Below are positions 9,471 to 18,234 of a stretch of DNA of 31,890 bases, piece by piece (position 1 is the first letter of the stretch; the number at the start of each line of letters is the position of its first letter). The notes beneath the pieces were generated by a model. It did no database searches. It was not told the origin of the DNA and was given only the letters and a program-made list of their open reading frames with translations. Source of the stretch: a virus. The translations under genes and the position numbers were made by a program. Location: positions 1-31,890 of the IMG/VR virus record IMGVR_UViG_3300008624_000042; one strand, written 5' to 3'.

Positions 9471-10319
9471 ATGTTTATACCAGCAGCACCACCACCAGAG
9501 TATCCCAAGTCAGGCCCACAAGCATTGTCTGCCGCATATTCCAAAATGCTTCAGAAGCAGGGAATGGCCCAGACAAGGAAGGCGAACTATGGCGCTCAAC
9601 AGCAGCAGCAAATCATGGAAGCATTGAGAGATGCGGCCATGACAGCTAATGCCATTGGGCAAGCGGAAGCAACGAAAGACTTGGCGGCAGCTCAGTCTGA
9701 AGCAACGCGAACGCTAAAGACAGAAGCCGCGATGCAGCGCATCGAGGATGTTATCGCGACAGAGCAGATAAAGATTAACACAGCCGAAGCGTTGATTGCT
9801 TCTGGTATTGGTCAGGATGATCCCGCACTGCTTGCCCAGCAGCAGGCGATCATCTCGCAATCCAAACAGAAAATCAACAAGGCAGTTAATCAAGGCAGCA
9901 AGATATTCATGAACGATGAATATCAAAGAAACTATGCAGATGCTTTCCTAAAGGAGAACCCACAAGGAGCCACTGGCCTAAGCCCCATACAGGCTGCGGT
10001 CGGTGCTGTGGATTCTGTGTATGGTCCTCCACCAGAGAGGAACTACATGGATCGCTGGCTCGAACCTCCGACGGATACACCGTCAGTGGTGATCAATACA
10101 ACGACCGTTCCCCAGCTAACCAACCCTGTTGAGGGTATGGAGCCGCTGGATATAGCGACCTCTGCACAGCCAGAGGTTACGGTTGAGGAAGTTCAAGTTG
10201 AGCAGCCAAAAGAAAAAGAAGAGAGACAGCATCCCTTTTTAAGATGGCTTATGAACGGGGAGATGTTTCAGCAAAGAAAGCCCAAGCATCTCCCGAATGA
10301 TCCGTTTGGATTGCTATAG
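9471..10319 (+). CDS. Putative internal virion protein (Ala/Gln-rich helix)
   Basis: A 282-residue protein with AGGAG six bases before the ATG. After a Pro-rich leader (PAAPPPEYPKSGP), residues 20-150 form an almost continuous Ala/Gln/Glu helix (MEALRDAAMTANAIGQAEAT, AAAQSEATRTLKTEAAM). The C-terminal 130 residues are Pro/Val/Glu-rich and probably disordered. This resembles the small ejection proteins of podoviruses such as T7 gp14 in composition only. It lies between two other ejection-type genes and is separated from each by about ten bases. Confidence 0.45.
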   Translation: MFIPAAPPPEYPKSGPQALSAAYSKMLQKQGMAQTRKANYGAQQQQQIMEALRDAAMTANAIGQAEATKDLAAAQSEATRTLKTEAAMQRIEDVIATEQIKINTAEALIASGIGQDDPALLAQQQAIISQSKQKINKAVNQGSKIFMNDEYQRNYADAFLKENPQGATGLSPIQAAVGAVDSVYGPPPERNYMDRWLEPPTDTPSVVINTTTVPQLTNPVEGMEPLDIATSAQPEVTVEEVQVEQPKEKEERQHPFLRWLMNGEMFQQRKPKHLPNDPFGLL

Positions 10320-10328
10320 GAGATTGGT

Positions 10329-11840
10329 ATGTCATCAACATTTGCAACACCACATATCAGGGACACGCTTGCAAGGCTTGCCTCGGCGCAGTCTCCGGCA
10401 AGCCCCGTGGTCAACATCAATGTAAACAACAACCCGGAAAACATAGAAGGTTTAACCTTTGGCGAGATCCAGAAGAAACGTGGGCGTAAAACGGCATACG
10501 AGGATATGATTGAGCGAGGCAATCGCGAGGCGCTTGATCTGACCGTGAGGGACAGGGAAACTATAAACGCCACAGGTGGTCGAGTATCCCCAGTACCGGA
10601 CTGGCACAGCAATACCAAGTTTGAAAGTCAGCCGTTGCCAATGCCGAAGGAGCTGCCCGCTGAAAAAGGTACGAGCATATACAAGGCTCCATCAGGACAG
10701 TATGTGCCTGATGTCCTTCCTCCAGAGGGGGTGGCCTTGCTTGAGGAGGCTCGCTCTCAAACTCCACGATCTGAATCTATTTCAGTGAGGGAGGAGGAGT
10801 ACAGACCAGCCAAAGGTGTTCCACGTGAAACAGCGGCTAGGTTTGAGGAAGTCAAAAAGGAAGTCGTTAGACCAGAGATGTACTCGGCCAACCTTCAGTC
10901 TCTAGCAAACGATCAATATGATGGTGATATTTTTCAGGTCATCATTGATAAGTACGCAGACAAGAACCCTTGGCTTAGTCGCGATGCCGTTGAGAATGTT
11001 GTTCTCAACGTGAGATCAAAGCACGAAGAGGCGTATGGTCGATACAATGACGACGGTAAGTATATGGATTGGGTTCTTCGATCAATGGATCGCCATCGTG
11101 CGAGAAAGGATGCACGAGAAGATGCAGACTATTCGAGAGAGGAAGATCACAAATACTTCGTGAAGAGACAGAAGGTGATGGCCGATGCAAGAAAGAAGGG
11201 CAGGAAAGGCAAAGGCGGGAAGTCCTCAAAGAAATCACAAGGCACTGCGAACAAGAACTACAACAAGATCATGGCGTTCAACAGCGAGGAAACAGCAGAT
11301 CTGAATAAGCTTGTTGAGGGAATGAGGAATGTTCAGTATGAAGTTACTCAGCAAGTGCAGGTGCATAAGGGCAAGAATGCCGAAAAGCAATTCGGCAGAC
11401 TGATGTTAAGTGATGAAGAGTATAAGCAGGCCAGCCCAGAGAAGCAGAAAGAGATGTTGGCTGAGGCAATGCGGAACCCTACCGCAATGGAGAACAATCT
11501 AAACAATGTTGCATCCCAGATAGCATCCTCTAAGATGAGGACAAATCTAAGAGGTGAACACGATGGGCCTTTCTATGGAAAGACATGGACTGCAAACGAG
11601 GATGCGTTAAGAGGAATCCTTCATAGCCGAGTACTAGATCTTGCTCGGACAGACAAGAAACTTGCTAAGGACATTGGCTTTCGCCCTGAGTCAACATCGG
11701 GCGGCGACCGCAGAGAGAGGTACGACAGAGACAAGGTTGAGGACATGGTGGACTTTATTGTTGATAGAAAGCTAAGGCTTGCATCTCCAAGAAAGGCCTA
11801 CGCTTCCACGCAATCAAAACAGAAAAAGAAAAGCAAATAA
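10329..11840 (+). CDS. Putative internal virion protein (basic, largely disordered)
   Basis: A 503-residue protein with a TAGGAG site about seven bases before ATG. Residues 1-190 are low in hydrophobic residues and probably disordered. A helical region (about 190-270) is followed by a strongly basic segment (KRQKVMADARKKGRKGKGGK) that could bind DNA. The C-terminal part is helical again and ends in Lys/Ser. It stands immediately before the giant 1185-residue protein, the usual place of a mid-size ejection protein. Function is inferred only from order and composition. Confidence 0.42.
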   Translation: MSSTFATPHIRDTLARLASAQSPASPVVNINVNNNPENIEGLTFGEIQKKRGRKTAYEDMIERGNREALDLTVRDRETINATGGRVSPVPDWHSNTKFESQPLPMPKELPAEKGTSIYKAPSGQYVPDVLPPEGVALLEEARSQTPRSESISVREEEYRPAKGVPRETAARFEEVKKEVVRPEMYSANLQSLANDQYDGDIFQVIIDKYADKNPWLSRDAVENVVLNVRSKHEEAYGRYNDDGKYMDWVLRSMDRHRARKDAREDADYSREEDHKYFVKRQKVMADARKKGRKGKGGKSSKKSQGTANKNYNKIMAFNSEETADLNKLVEGMRNVQYEVTQQVQVHKGKNAEKQFGRLMLSDEEYKQASPEKQKEMLAEAMRNPTAMENNLNNVASQIASSKMRTNLRGEHDGPFYGKTWTANEDALRGILHSRVLDLARTDKKLAKDIGFRPESTSGGDRRERYDRDKVEDMVDFIVDRKLRLASPRKAYASTQSKQKKKSK

Positions 11841-11842
11841 CA

Positions 11843-14800
11843 ATGGACGAGATTCTTGAACAAATAGATTTAGATTTATCCCAAGGCAGCATCGACGAGC
11901 AGCTTGAGGATGTTTCATTTTCTAAGGGACAGTCAGACAATCTGCTTGAGCAGATTCACTTTGACTTGAGTACCCTTCAAGAAAGGGAGTACGAGCTTCC
12001 TGAAGACCACACCATGATGCACGAGGGTCACAAGGATGCTTTGGATATAGAGCTTGAAAGATTAAAGAAGGACGGTCCCAAACCGTTCTTCGGTCTTGCC
12101 GATCTGCCAGACTTGATTGACCAAGAGATCGCAACCCAAATGCTTACACCCACAGGTCCGGCAAGCAGTTGGTTGCGAGACTATGGCAATGCGATGGGCT
12201 ATGACGCAAAGGCCCTGTACAAAGAATCTACAGGGATAGACTGGCAAGACGAAAACGAGATGCGTCAAAAGGTTGAAGCAGGTCTGATGGGCGACCGAGA
12301 AAGGATGGCCATTGTTGCAAGGCAAACATCGATGGCGGATAATATGTCTCGGAGCTGGGAAGAGTTGATGCTGGTCATGTCTGATATATTGCCTGCCGCA
12401 GCGAGTGGAGTTGGTCAGATGATAGACCACGCCGTCGAGGGTGACACAGAGGGACTGGCTCGTGACTGGGAAGTGACCAAAGATATAGCGGAGATAATGG
12501 CTATCGAGTTCGGAGCTGATGCACTTGCACTTGTCACCAGACCCTTGTCGTACATGAGAGAGCAGCCACTTGATGCGGCAGCTTGGTTGCCGATAGGTTC
12601 CGCTCTCAAGGTGCCGGGTGCTGTGGCCAAAGGCTCGAAGGCTTTGGCCCGTACCAGAAAAGTTAGCGAAGCTGGTAAGGAAGCAATGACTTACTGGAAG
12701 AATACAAAGAGCGGCGACATCGTGAGAGGCGTAGGGAAATCTATTGTTGACGCAGCGCCAGTTCCCAATGGACTGAAGCGAGCGTTCATAGATCTCTATG
12801 CCGGAACACCGGAGCCATTTAAAGCCTTGAGGAAAAAGTTCCAACGGAAGAGGGATGCAGACTCTGCCGTTATTGAAGAGTTTGTTTTGCAGCCATTACA
12901 CAAGATGGCGAAGCAAAAGAATATAGGACCAGAGGAAATGTCTCAGATGTACACAGCCTTGGTGAGTACATTGCAAACAGTTTCTCAAAGAAAGAAAGCT
13001 GTCGCTCTGGCGATGGAGCCAGACAGCTCAACTAAAAGATTACTGATGGGTGGCGCTAGGCACGAGATAGACAGCGCAGTGCCTAAGTATGTTACATGGG
13101 AGTACGACGGGATACCCATGAACACCTCTCAGTTTATCTTTGACTTTAAACCTCAGCAGTGGGATGCGGCAAAGATCACTGCGAAGATTATGCCGGACGC
13201 TCCGCCAGCGGTACGGCAGAACATTGATCGCCTTATTGCGATCAAGAAGACCTTGTTTGATTTAGGCGCGAATCAAACAAAAGTTAAAACCTCGCCCGGC
13301 TTTGGTGGAGTGGGAAGAGGAAGACACGCTCGCGTATCTGACAACACTTTTCTTGCAGAAGATTTCTTTAAGGCAACAGCGTCAGACTACCTGCCTCTCG
13401 TTAAAACTCAGGCAGGTGGTATGCCGGACTGGAAGACTTGGTTCTCTCTAAAGAAAAGATGGAACGAAGTGGATACTGGTATGACCGGGACTGCTGCTGA
13501 CGTGAGGAAGTATGCAGCAAAAAGTGCAGACTGGGTGAACAAGCTGAAGGATGAAGGCTACGCAGTAGGCGATAGGTTTATCGAGGCGCTGGAGCTATCG
13601 CTGCCAAAAACGATAGACACCCTAGAGCGGTATCGTTTTTATCAGCAGGTAGCAGAGAATGCAGACCTAGCATCCAAAGTCCCGAAGAAGGGATGGGTTA
13701 AGATAGAGGCACCGAAGGCAGGTCTTCACAAATCAAGAGACATGACTAAGGGTGGCGACATCATGAGGTACGGTGCGCTTGAGGGAATGTATGTTCCCAA
13801 GGGAGTTAGAGCTGTTATCCGTGGTGGGGAAAAGCATATCAAGGATTATGAAAACCTATTCACGAAGCTAGGAGATTCACATCGTGCGCTTCTGAATATG
13901 GTTAAGCATAACAAGCTTATTGCAAACTTTTCCACACAGTTCCACAACATCTATGGTGTTGCGAACCTTGTTGTCGGGGAAAGCCTTGACGCTTTCAATC
14001 CGCTTTCTCCGACAAAGTTTCGCCATGTTTGGGAGGACTCTCTCAAGTTCATGAAGCACAAGGATGATCCATTCTATCGCGCACTCCTTGAGACAGGCAC
14101 GTTACCGAAAGCCGCTCGCGGTGTTGGAGATATTAGCGACATCACCTCGGCAATCATCAAGACGCATAACCCTTTTGATTTCGCAAAGGTCATGTGGAAA
14201 GACATGGACAAGCAAGTCAAGGGTGGGCGTGGAAGGATTGCGGCAGGAGCGAGTACACTTGCTAGGGGTGCGCCCGCTCTACCAATGAAGACATTAGAGT
14301 TTGCCAGCTACGGAGTTCTTGGTGCTGGCGGTAGAATGGCTAAATGGTTTACGGCTGTTGACCGGATGGCAAGGTATGGTTTCTTCAAGAAGAGATTGCG
14401 GGAGGTAGCCAAAGAAGCAGGTGTGTCTCCAGAGCAAGCATTGAAAAACCCCAAGCTAGTTGACGAGGCTGCAAAGTTTCAATCTGATATAATGCTCGAC
14501 TACTCAGATCTCCCGACAGCAGTTCAGTGGATGCGGCAATCTGGTGTTGCTCCCTTCATAGCATACCCTTGGAGAGCCACCAGATATTATTTAGAGTATC
14601 CTTTCCGCAAGAGAAAATCGTATCTGACTCTTGACGCATGGCAGAGAGCCGAGCATCAGACTGACACCAAGGAAGATAGACAGAGAAGAAGGTCTAGGTT
14701 CCCCGGCGATTTCATGTACCCAGTGAGCCGGGGCCTAAGAGACATAATGAACAAGGCATCTCTTGCTGGTGGTGGTCCCAAGTGGGATGAAGTAAACATA

Positions 14801-15400
14801 TCCGGTAGGTACTGGTCGCCCGTCCCAAGGGTTCCAGAAGAAACCTTGGGACTGAGCGTGGATAGGTTTGCCGGAAAAGGGACAACCATTGGAGAGGCAG
14901 GTCTGACTTGGCTGGACCAGAGAAGTTCGGCAGGCAGAATAACAGAGGCGCTTGGCATTGATATGCCGGAGGGATATGGCCGCAGGGACTGGAAGGGCGA
15001 AGAGATTGGTGGTCTGCCTATACCCGACCCGATGGGGCTGGCACCAATCTTAAAGATGCTCGACCCCAAGGAGGTCAAAGATCTCGACGGAGAAAAGAGA
15101 GCGCCTACATTATCCGAAAGACTTTTGCGCGGTGCGTCAGAAGCAGCACCGACATACATGCCGAAACTGAGCAGGGACCAACTGTATGGAATACCAGTCG
15201 AGAGTCGAGACTTGATTGCTCAGTCATTATTTGGATTGCGGGTTATACCTAAGACACACAGGAAGGCAGCTTTCGATAGAGGTCAACAGGCAATACGAAA
15301 GTTGAAAGGTGAACCCAGATACAAGGGTGCTACCTACAAAGACCAGATGAGAATGGAAGAAGAGGCACTTCGTCGCCAATCCAGACTCACATTGTTTTAG
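11843..15400 (+). CDS. Giant internal virion (ejection) protein candidate
   Basis: The longest gene of the window, 1185 residues, starting two bases after the previous stop. The product is mostly helical. The N-terminus is acidic (MDEILEQIDLDLSQGSIDEQ), the middle has Ala/Gly-rich amphipathic stretches (around 215-270) that could touch membranes, and a conserved-looking aromatic/basic part lies near 920-960 (VQWMRQSGVAPFIAYPWRAT). The last 60 residues are basic. No lysozyme or transglycosylase motif was seen. Its size and place, just before the lysis genes, match the large DNA-ejection proteins of podoviruses (such as T7 gp16, about 1300 residues). Confidence 0.45.
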   Translation: MDEILEQIDLDLSQGSIDEQLEDVSFSKGQSDNLLEQIHFDLSTLQEREYELPEDHTMMHEGHKDALDIELERLKKDGPKPFFGLADLPDLIDQEIATQMLTPTGPASSWLRDYGNAMGYDAKALYKESTGIDWQDENEMRQKVEAGLMGDRERMAIVARQTSMADNMSRSWEELMLVMSDILPAAASGVGQMIDHAVEGDTEGLARDWEVTKDIAEIMAIEFGADALALVTRPLSYMREQPLDAAAWLPIGSALKVPGAVAKGSKALARTRKVSEAGKEAMTYWKNTKSGDIVRGVGKSIVDAAPVPNGLKRAFIDLYAGTPEPFKALRKKFQRKRDADSAVIEEFVLQPLHKMAKQKNIGPEEMSQMYTALVSTLQTVSQRKKAVALAMEPDSSTKRLLMGGARHEIDSAVPKYVTWEYDGIPMNTSQFIFDFKPQQWDAAKITAKIMPDAPPAVRQNIDRLIAIKKTLFDLGANQTKVKTSPGFGGVGRGRHARVSDNTFLAEDFFKATASDYLPLVKTQAGGMPDWKTWFSLKKRWNEVDTGMTGTAADVRKYAAKSADWVNKLKDEGYAVGDRFIEALELSLPKTIDTLERYRFYQQVAENADLASKVPKKGWVKIEAPKAGLHKSRDMTKGGDIMRYGALEGMYVPKGVRAVIRGGEKHIKDYENLFTKLGDSHRALLNMVKHNKLIANFSTQFHNIYGVANLVVGESLDAFNPLSPTKFRHVWEDSLKFMKHKDDPFYRALLETGTLPKAARGVGDISDITSAIIKTHNPFDFAKVMWKDMDKQVKGGRGRIAAGASTLARGAPALPMKTLEFASYGVLGAGGRMAKWFTAVDRMARYGFFKKRLREVAKEAGVSPEQALKNPKLVDEAAKFQSDIMLDYSDLPTAVQWMRQSGVAPFIAYPWRATRYYLEYPFRKRKSYLTLDAWQRAEHQTDTKEDRQRRRSRFPGDFMYPVSRGLRDIMNKASLAGGGPKWDEVNISGRYWSPVPRVPEETLGLSVDRFAGKGTTIGEAGLTWLDQRSSAGRITEALGIDMPEGYGRRDWKGEEIGGLPIPDPMGLAPILKMLDPKEVKDLDGEKRAPTLSERLLRGASEAAPTYMPKLSRDQLYGIPVESRDLIAQSLFGLRVIPKTHRKAAFDRGQQAIRKLKGEPRYKGATYKDQMRMEEEALRRQSRLTLF

Positions 15401-15409
15401 GAATAAAAA

Positions 15410-15679
15410 ATGGAAGAGACATTTCACTTTATAGATAGGTACGGATTCACGCTGGTTGCGGCAGTTGCTATGGCCATTGCCCTGTATCGCATCGTGATGT
15501 TTGCTCTCGTGGGAAAGGCTGCACAGTTTCAAGAATCCCACAAAGAACTTCATGAGATGCAGATCAAAGTACTTGAGCGTTTGACAGACATCGAGAAGGA
15601 GCTGTCAAACCAAGAGGGCAAGCTGGACATAATCAGCGACTACGTTAAGAACAGAATGATGGGAGGCGGCAAGCTATGA
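15410..15679 (+). CDS. Small membrane protein with coiled coil, lysis region
   Basis: An 89-residue protein with AGGA just upstream of ATG. Residues 12-34 form one clear membrane segment (FTLVAAVAMAIALYRIVMFA). The rest is a charged coiled coil (HEMQIKVLERLTDIEKELSN) ending in Gly. It heads the lysis cassette and overlaps the next gene as ATGA. Single-span proteins of this kind in this place are often holin-like or inner-membrane spanin components. There is no lipoprotein partner in sight, so the exact role is open. Confidence 0.5.
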   Translation: MEETFHFIDRYGFTLVAAVAMAIALYRIVMFALVGKAAQFQESHKELHEMQIKVLERLTDIEKELSNQEGKLDIISDYVKNRMMGGGKL

Positions 15680-15840
15680 GCAAGTTTAAGAAGTTAAGCA
15701 AAGAGCTAAAGGAAGATGGCGCTGAAGATCCTGACGCATTAGCGGCATGGATCGGCAGAAAGAAATACGGCAAGAAGGGCTTTGCCAAACTAGGACAGGC
15801 GGCAAAGAACAGGGCCGCAGAAAAGGTAGGTAAGAAATGA
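15676..15840 (+). CDS. 54-residue basic protein between lysis genes
   Basis: A short gene coupled by ATGA on both sides (15676-15679 and 15837-15840), which is the main argument that it is translated. The product is Lys/Ala-rich: MSKFKKLSKELKEDGAE, then PDALAAWIGRKKYGKKGF, ending AAEKVGKK. The central AAWIGRKKYGKK-type motif resembles small hypothetical proteins seen in other environmental phages (from memory, not checked). No signal peptide or membrane segment. It may be a small virion or nucleic-acid-binding protein. Confidence 0.6.
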   Translation: MSKFKKLSKELKEDGAEDPDALAAWIGRKKYGKKGFAKLGQAAKNRAAEKVGKK

Positions 15841-16175
15841 TCACGCTAGAACTCTTAGGAATGGTAGGCAATATTGGATTACCGATAGTTATAACAATGG
15901 CACTGCCTTGGCTCATCAAGTTGTTAAGGGCAAAGCTCAACAACGAGCAAGAGATCACCCTCTCTCGCATCGCTGAAGGCGCGTACTTCGCGATTGAGAA
16001 GATGGCTCGCAAGTCAGACAACAAGATCGATGACAAGATTGCTGAGGCTTTGAAGGTCGTTTCAGAAGAACTAGGACGACAGCCAAAGGCGAGGGAAAAG
16101 AATGTTATCTTGAGAACTATCTCTGTGCTGCACGAGTCCAGCAAAAAAAACTCGTTAAGGCTGAAGAACAAATGA
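15837..16175 (+). CDS. Putative holin, LLH-type
   Basis: A 112-residue protein with one N-terminal membrane segment (about residues 4-30, IGLPIVITMALPWLIKLL), followed by a charged amphipathic part (ISRIAEGAYFAIEKMARKSD-like region at 40-60, then KIDDKIAEALKVVSEELG). This order, a membrane span then a helix with spaced Ala/Glu/Lys, fits the LLH holin family in general shape. It is coupled by ATGA to the endolysin gene immediately downstream. A holin is expected here because the endolysin has no secretion signal. Confidence 0.5.
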   Translation: MITLELLGMVGNIGLPIVITMALPWLIKLLRAKLNNEQEITLSRIAEGAYFAIEKMARKSDNKIDDKIAEALKVVSEELGRQPKAREKNVILRTISVLHESSKKNSLRLKNK

Positions 16176-16642
16176 GCGTTAAATCTGTAGAGAAAGATCT
16201 GTCAAAGCTAAGTCCAACCTTTTCCCCTATATGGGAAAAGGTGGCAGAGACTATCGAGGAGAACGGTTTGCCTCTCGTAATCTTTGAGACATACCGATCC
16301 TCCGAGAGACAGACATATCTTTTTGAAGAAGGAAGATCCAAGCTCAAGGGGAAGTCTGGCGCTCACTGTCACGGAATGGCGGTAGACTTGATTCTTGATA
16401 CGGAAAACTTTAGCGATCTATCTGGTTTTTCTCCGTGGGAGACAGGGGTAAAGTCAGGCCGAGTTGTCTTTCCCGATGTTCTTGCCGTCTGGCTTTGGCT
16501 TGGGCGCGAGTTGAAGATGAAGCATCCTGAGATTCGATGGGGTGGTGACTGGCGTCGAGGGAAACAAGTTGCCCTCGGATGGGACCCCTACCATATCGAA
16601 CTACGTAACTGGAAGGATCATCTTCATCTATCAAAGGTGTAG
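16172..16642 (+). CDS. Endolysin, M15-family peptidase
   Basis: A 156-residue cytoplasmic peptidoglycan peptidase of the M15 (VanY / L-alanyl-D-glutamate peptidase-like) group. The zinc signature is visible: SGAHCHGMAVD gives H65 and D72, GGDW lies at 124-127, and WDPYHIEL gives H141 with catalytic-type E143. YRSSERQTYLF near 41-51 matches the conserved substrate-loop region of such enzymes. The length suits a single-domain endolysin without a cell-wall-binding domain. No signal peptide is present, so it depends on the upstream holin. It is the last gene of the plus-strand late unit. Confidence 0.85.
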   Translation: MSVKSVEKDLSKLSPTFSPIWEKVAETIEENGLPLVIFETYRSSERQTYLFEEGRSKLKGKSGAHCHGMAVDLILDTENFSDLSGFSPWETGVKSGRVVFPDVLAVWLWLGRELKMKHPEIRWGGDWRRGKQVALGWDPYHIELRNWKDHLHLSKV

Positions 16643-16792
16643 CACCTACAACCTCACCGGAGAAAAGTCCTTTGATGTAAGCGATGAGTCTTCTGGATTC
16701 AGGGGATGCGTTCACTGAGTCCAGTATAATCGATTCGTGTTTTTCAAACACCACCTTCATAAGAGGAAGTTTAACACCCTTGGGTGGGTGGG

Positions 16793-16825
16793 TAAACAAA
16801 AAGCTACACCGGAGGCGCAGCTTTT
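16793..16825 (-). terminator. Intrinsic terminator, left arm
   Basis: On the minus strand AAAAGCT and AGCTTTT form a stem extended by GCGCC/GGTGT with wobble pairs around a three-base loop, followed by TTTTTGTTT. This is a standard rho-independent terminator for the minus-strand gene just upstream. Its counterpart is found in the right arm. Confidence 0.7.
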
Positions 16826-16834
16826 GATGAGAGG

Positions 16835-16861
16835 CTTGACCTTCTATAAGAGAAGGTCAAG
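16835..16861 (-). terminator. 11-bp hairpin at 3' end of the left-arm gene
   Basis: A perfect 11-bp stem (CTTGACCTTCT / AGAAGGTCAAG) with a five-base loop overlaps the last codons and stop of the 181-residue gene. No T-run follows directly; the T-run terminator lies just beyond. The right arm has the same hairpin with two compensated base-pair changes. Confidence 0.6.
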
Positions 16862-17389
16862 TGAAGCGAGTGGCTGGTCGAGAGCATCTTCGCTCTTTCC
16901 AGACTCCTCTTCTTCGTAGTGATTCCATTCTTGGTATCCCTTGATGTCCCCTTGCTCATGGATTTTCCATGAGATCATATTGATCACGCAGATCAAATCT
17001 TTCTTGGGGAGGAACGCAAGCTCCTCGTTAAGCTTGCAGGGCAAGCCTGCCTTCCAGTTGGAGGGATGGTCCGTAGCAACAATCTGCTTTGCTGTTGCTC
17101 GGTACATATGCTTCAACATTTTCAAGGAATCTTGATTCCGAATATCTTCATCGAGGCGGTTGAAAGCCTCCAAGCGGTGAGCCAATGCTGCGTCGGTGCG
17201 GCCTTGCTCCCATTCGTCACATTCAAAATCAATCTTGTCCCAAGTGCGGAAGATGTCCATGCGAGATTCCCAATCACACAAGTCTTGGAAGTCTTGGCCG
17301 TTCAAGAGGAAGTCGTAGTTATCTACGATCTTTTCAACACGGATGCCTGCTTCTTGTTGTGCGATTTCGGTGAGGGTTTTGAAAGTCAT
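16844..17389 (-). CDS. 181-residue acidic protein of unknown function (intact paralogue)
   Basis: I chose the ATG at 17389 because AAGGAG lies six bases before it; a longer reading reaches into non-coding sequence. The 181-residue product is acidic and helical, with many Trp, Asp and Glu (WESRMDIFRTWDKIDFECDE) and an acidic tail (HYEEEESGKSEDALDQ). No known domain was recognised. It is the left arm of a large inverted duplication whose right arm holds a broken paralogue. The gene ends in two hairpins, the second with a T-run. It is separated from the main minus-strand unit by about 900 bases and so probably has its own promoter or is reached by read-through. Confidence 0.75.
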   Translation of the reverse strand: MTFKTLTEIAQQEAGIRVEKIVDNYDFLLNGQDFQDLCDWESRMDIFRTWDKIDFECDEWEQGRTDAALAHRLEAFNRLDEDIRNQDSLKMLKHMYRATAKQIVATDHPSNWKAGLPCKLNEELAFLPKKDLICVINMISWKIHEQGDIKGYQEWNHYEEEESGKSEDALDQPLASLDLLL

Positions 17390-17516
17390 GATGATCTCCT
17401 TGTTAGTGTTTGGCCAATCCCGTGGGGAGAGCCGTGACAATCGTAGTAAGGTTTGAGAAAAGTTAATGGACCACGCAAGACAAACCATGAAGACACTAGC
17501 ACTGGGACTTGCCTTG

Positions 17517-17547
17517 CCCTTGACTTTCCTCCGAGGAATGTCAAGGG
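17517..17547. repeat. 31-bp near-palindrome at the centre of the inverted duplication
   Basis: CCCTTGAC at 17517-17524 and GTCAAGGG at 17540-17547 are perfectly inverted. The inner bases CCTC and GAGG also pair, leaving only two mismatched positions and a one-base centre. Both strands contain a TTGAC sequence resembling a -35 element, but no convincing -10 element at the right spacing was seen. It may be an operator, a divergent regulatory site, or the relic of the event that made the duplication. Confidence 0.6.
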
Positions 17548-17707
17548 TCCCTGAGTGCATGAGTGGCTTAGGTTGTCGTAGCTGGTCGGCTTTTCGAGGA
17601 CCGTCGAGGCTTGGCACGTCCGTAGGATTCCGTTAATGGGACAGCTCTGCTGGCCGACGGAAGCTCTAACCCACACTCTTAGGCCACACTGACAAAGGAG
17701 TGAGTCA

Positions 17708-18223
17708 ATGACGCATCAAAACCCGAAGCCGAAATCTGTACTGCACAACAAGATGCTGGCTCTGTGGAAGAAAAGTTCGATAGATAACACGTCTTCCTCG
17801 AAGATCGGCCAAGGCGCACCAAGACGCCGGGTGTTGGAGAATATCGCATAGGTCATCAATGCACTTGGGTGAGATTGATTGTGACGCATGGGGGCATGGT
17901 CGCACGTATCGACGCTGCATGGCTCGCTGCTTGGTTAAGGCTTTCCCGACGAATGAAGTTATTCGGGATCACCTTGAAGATGTTGAAGCGTACCGGGCAA
18001 CAGCGATTGTTGCTACGGACAGAACATCCATCCAACGGAAGTCAGGCGCAGATCCTGCTGCTTAACGGGGTGCTTTCGTTCCGAGAAAGATTTGGCTGCT
18101 ATCTGTGTTCAATATGAGCTTATGGAAAATCTGTACCCATGAGCAAGGGACTCAAGGGATTCGGTTCCAAGATGGAATCACTATGAAGACGAGGAGTGGC
18201 ATACTGAAGATGCTCTCGATTAG
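17708..18223 (+). pseudogene. Frameshifted paralogue of the 181-residue gene
   Basis: The right-arm copy keeps AAGGAG and an ATG but cannot be read in one frame. One frame gives AEICTAQQDAGSVEEKF, matching the intact TEIAQQEAGIRVEKI, and then hits a stop. Another (17859-18065) gives EIDCDAWGHGRT, then NEVIRDHLEDVEAYRATA and IVATD, matching KIDFECDEWEQGRT, DEDIRNQDSLKMLKHMYRATA and IVATD, and again ends in a stop. A final part matches around the ISWKIHEQG segment. Several gaps between the copies are multiples of three, so the paralogue was probably coding for some time before it decayed. It might now act as an RNA. Confidence 0.75.
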
Positions 18224-18234
18224 ACACGAGTGAA

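Noticed and set aside
12062-12844. 260-codon minus-strand frame opposite the giant virion protein
   Set aside because: Cys/His/Leu-rich shadow composition, no ribosome binding site, and no neighbouring minus-strand genes.
16410-16799. 129-codon minus-strand frame as a complete gene
   Set aside because: It overlaps the well-supported endolysin antisense by 233 bases, has no ribosome binding site, and its C-terminal half looks like a shadow. Only its first part is kept, as a low-interest remnant finding.
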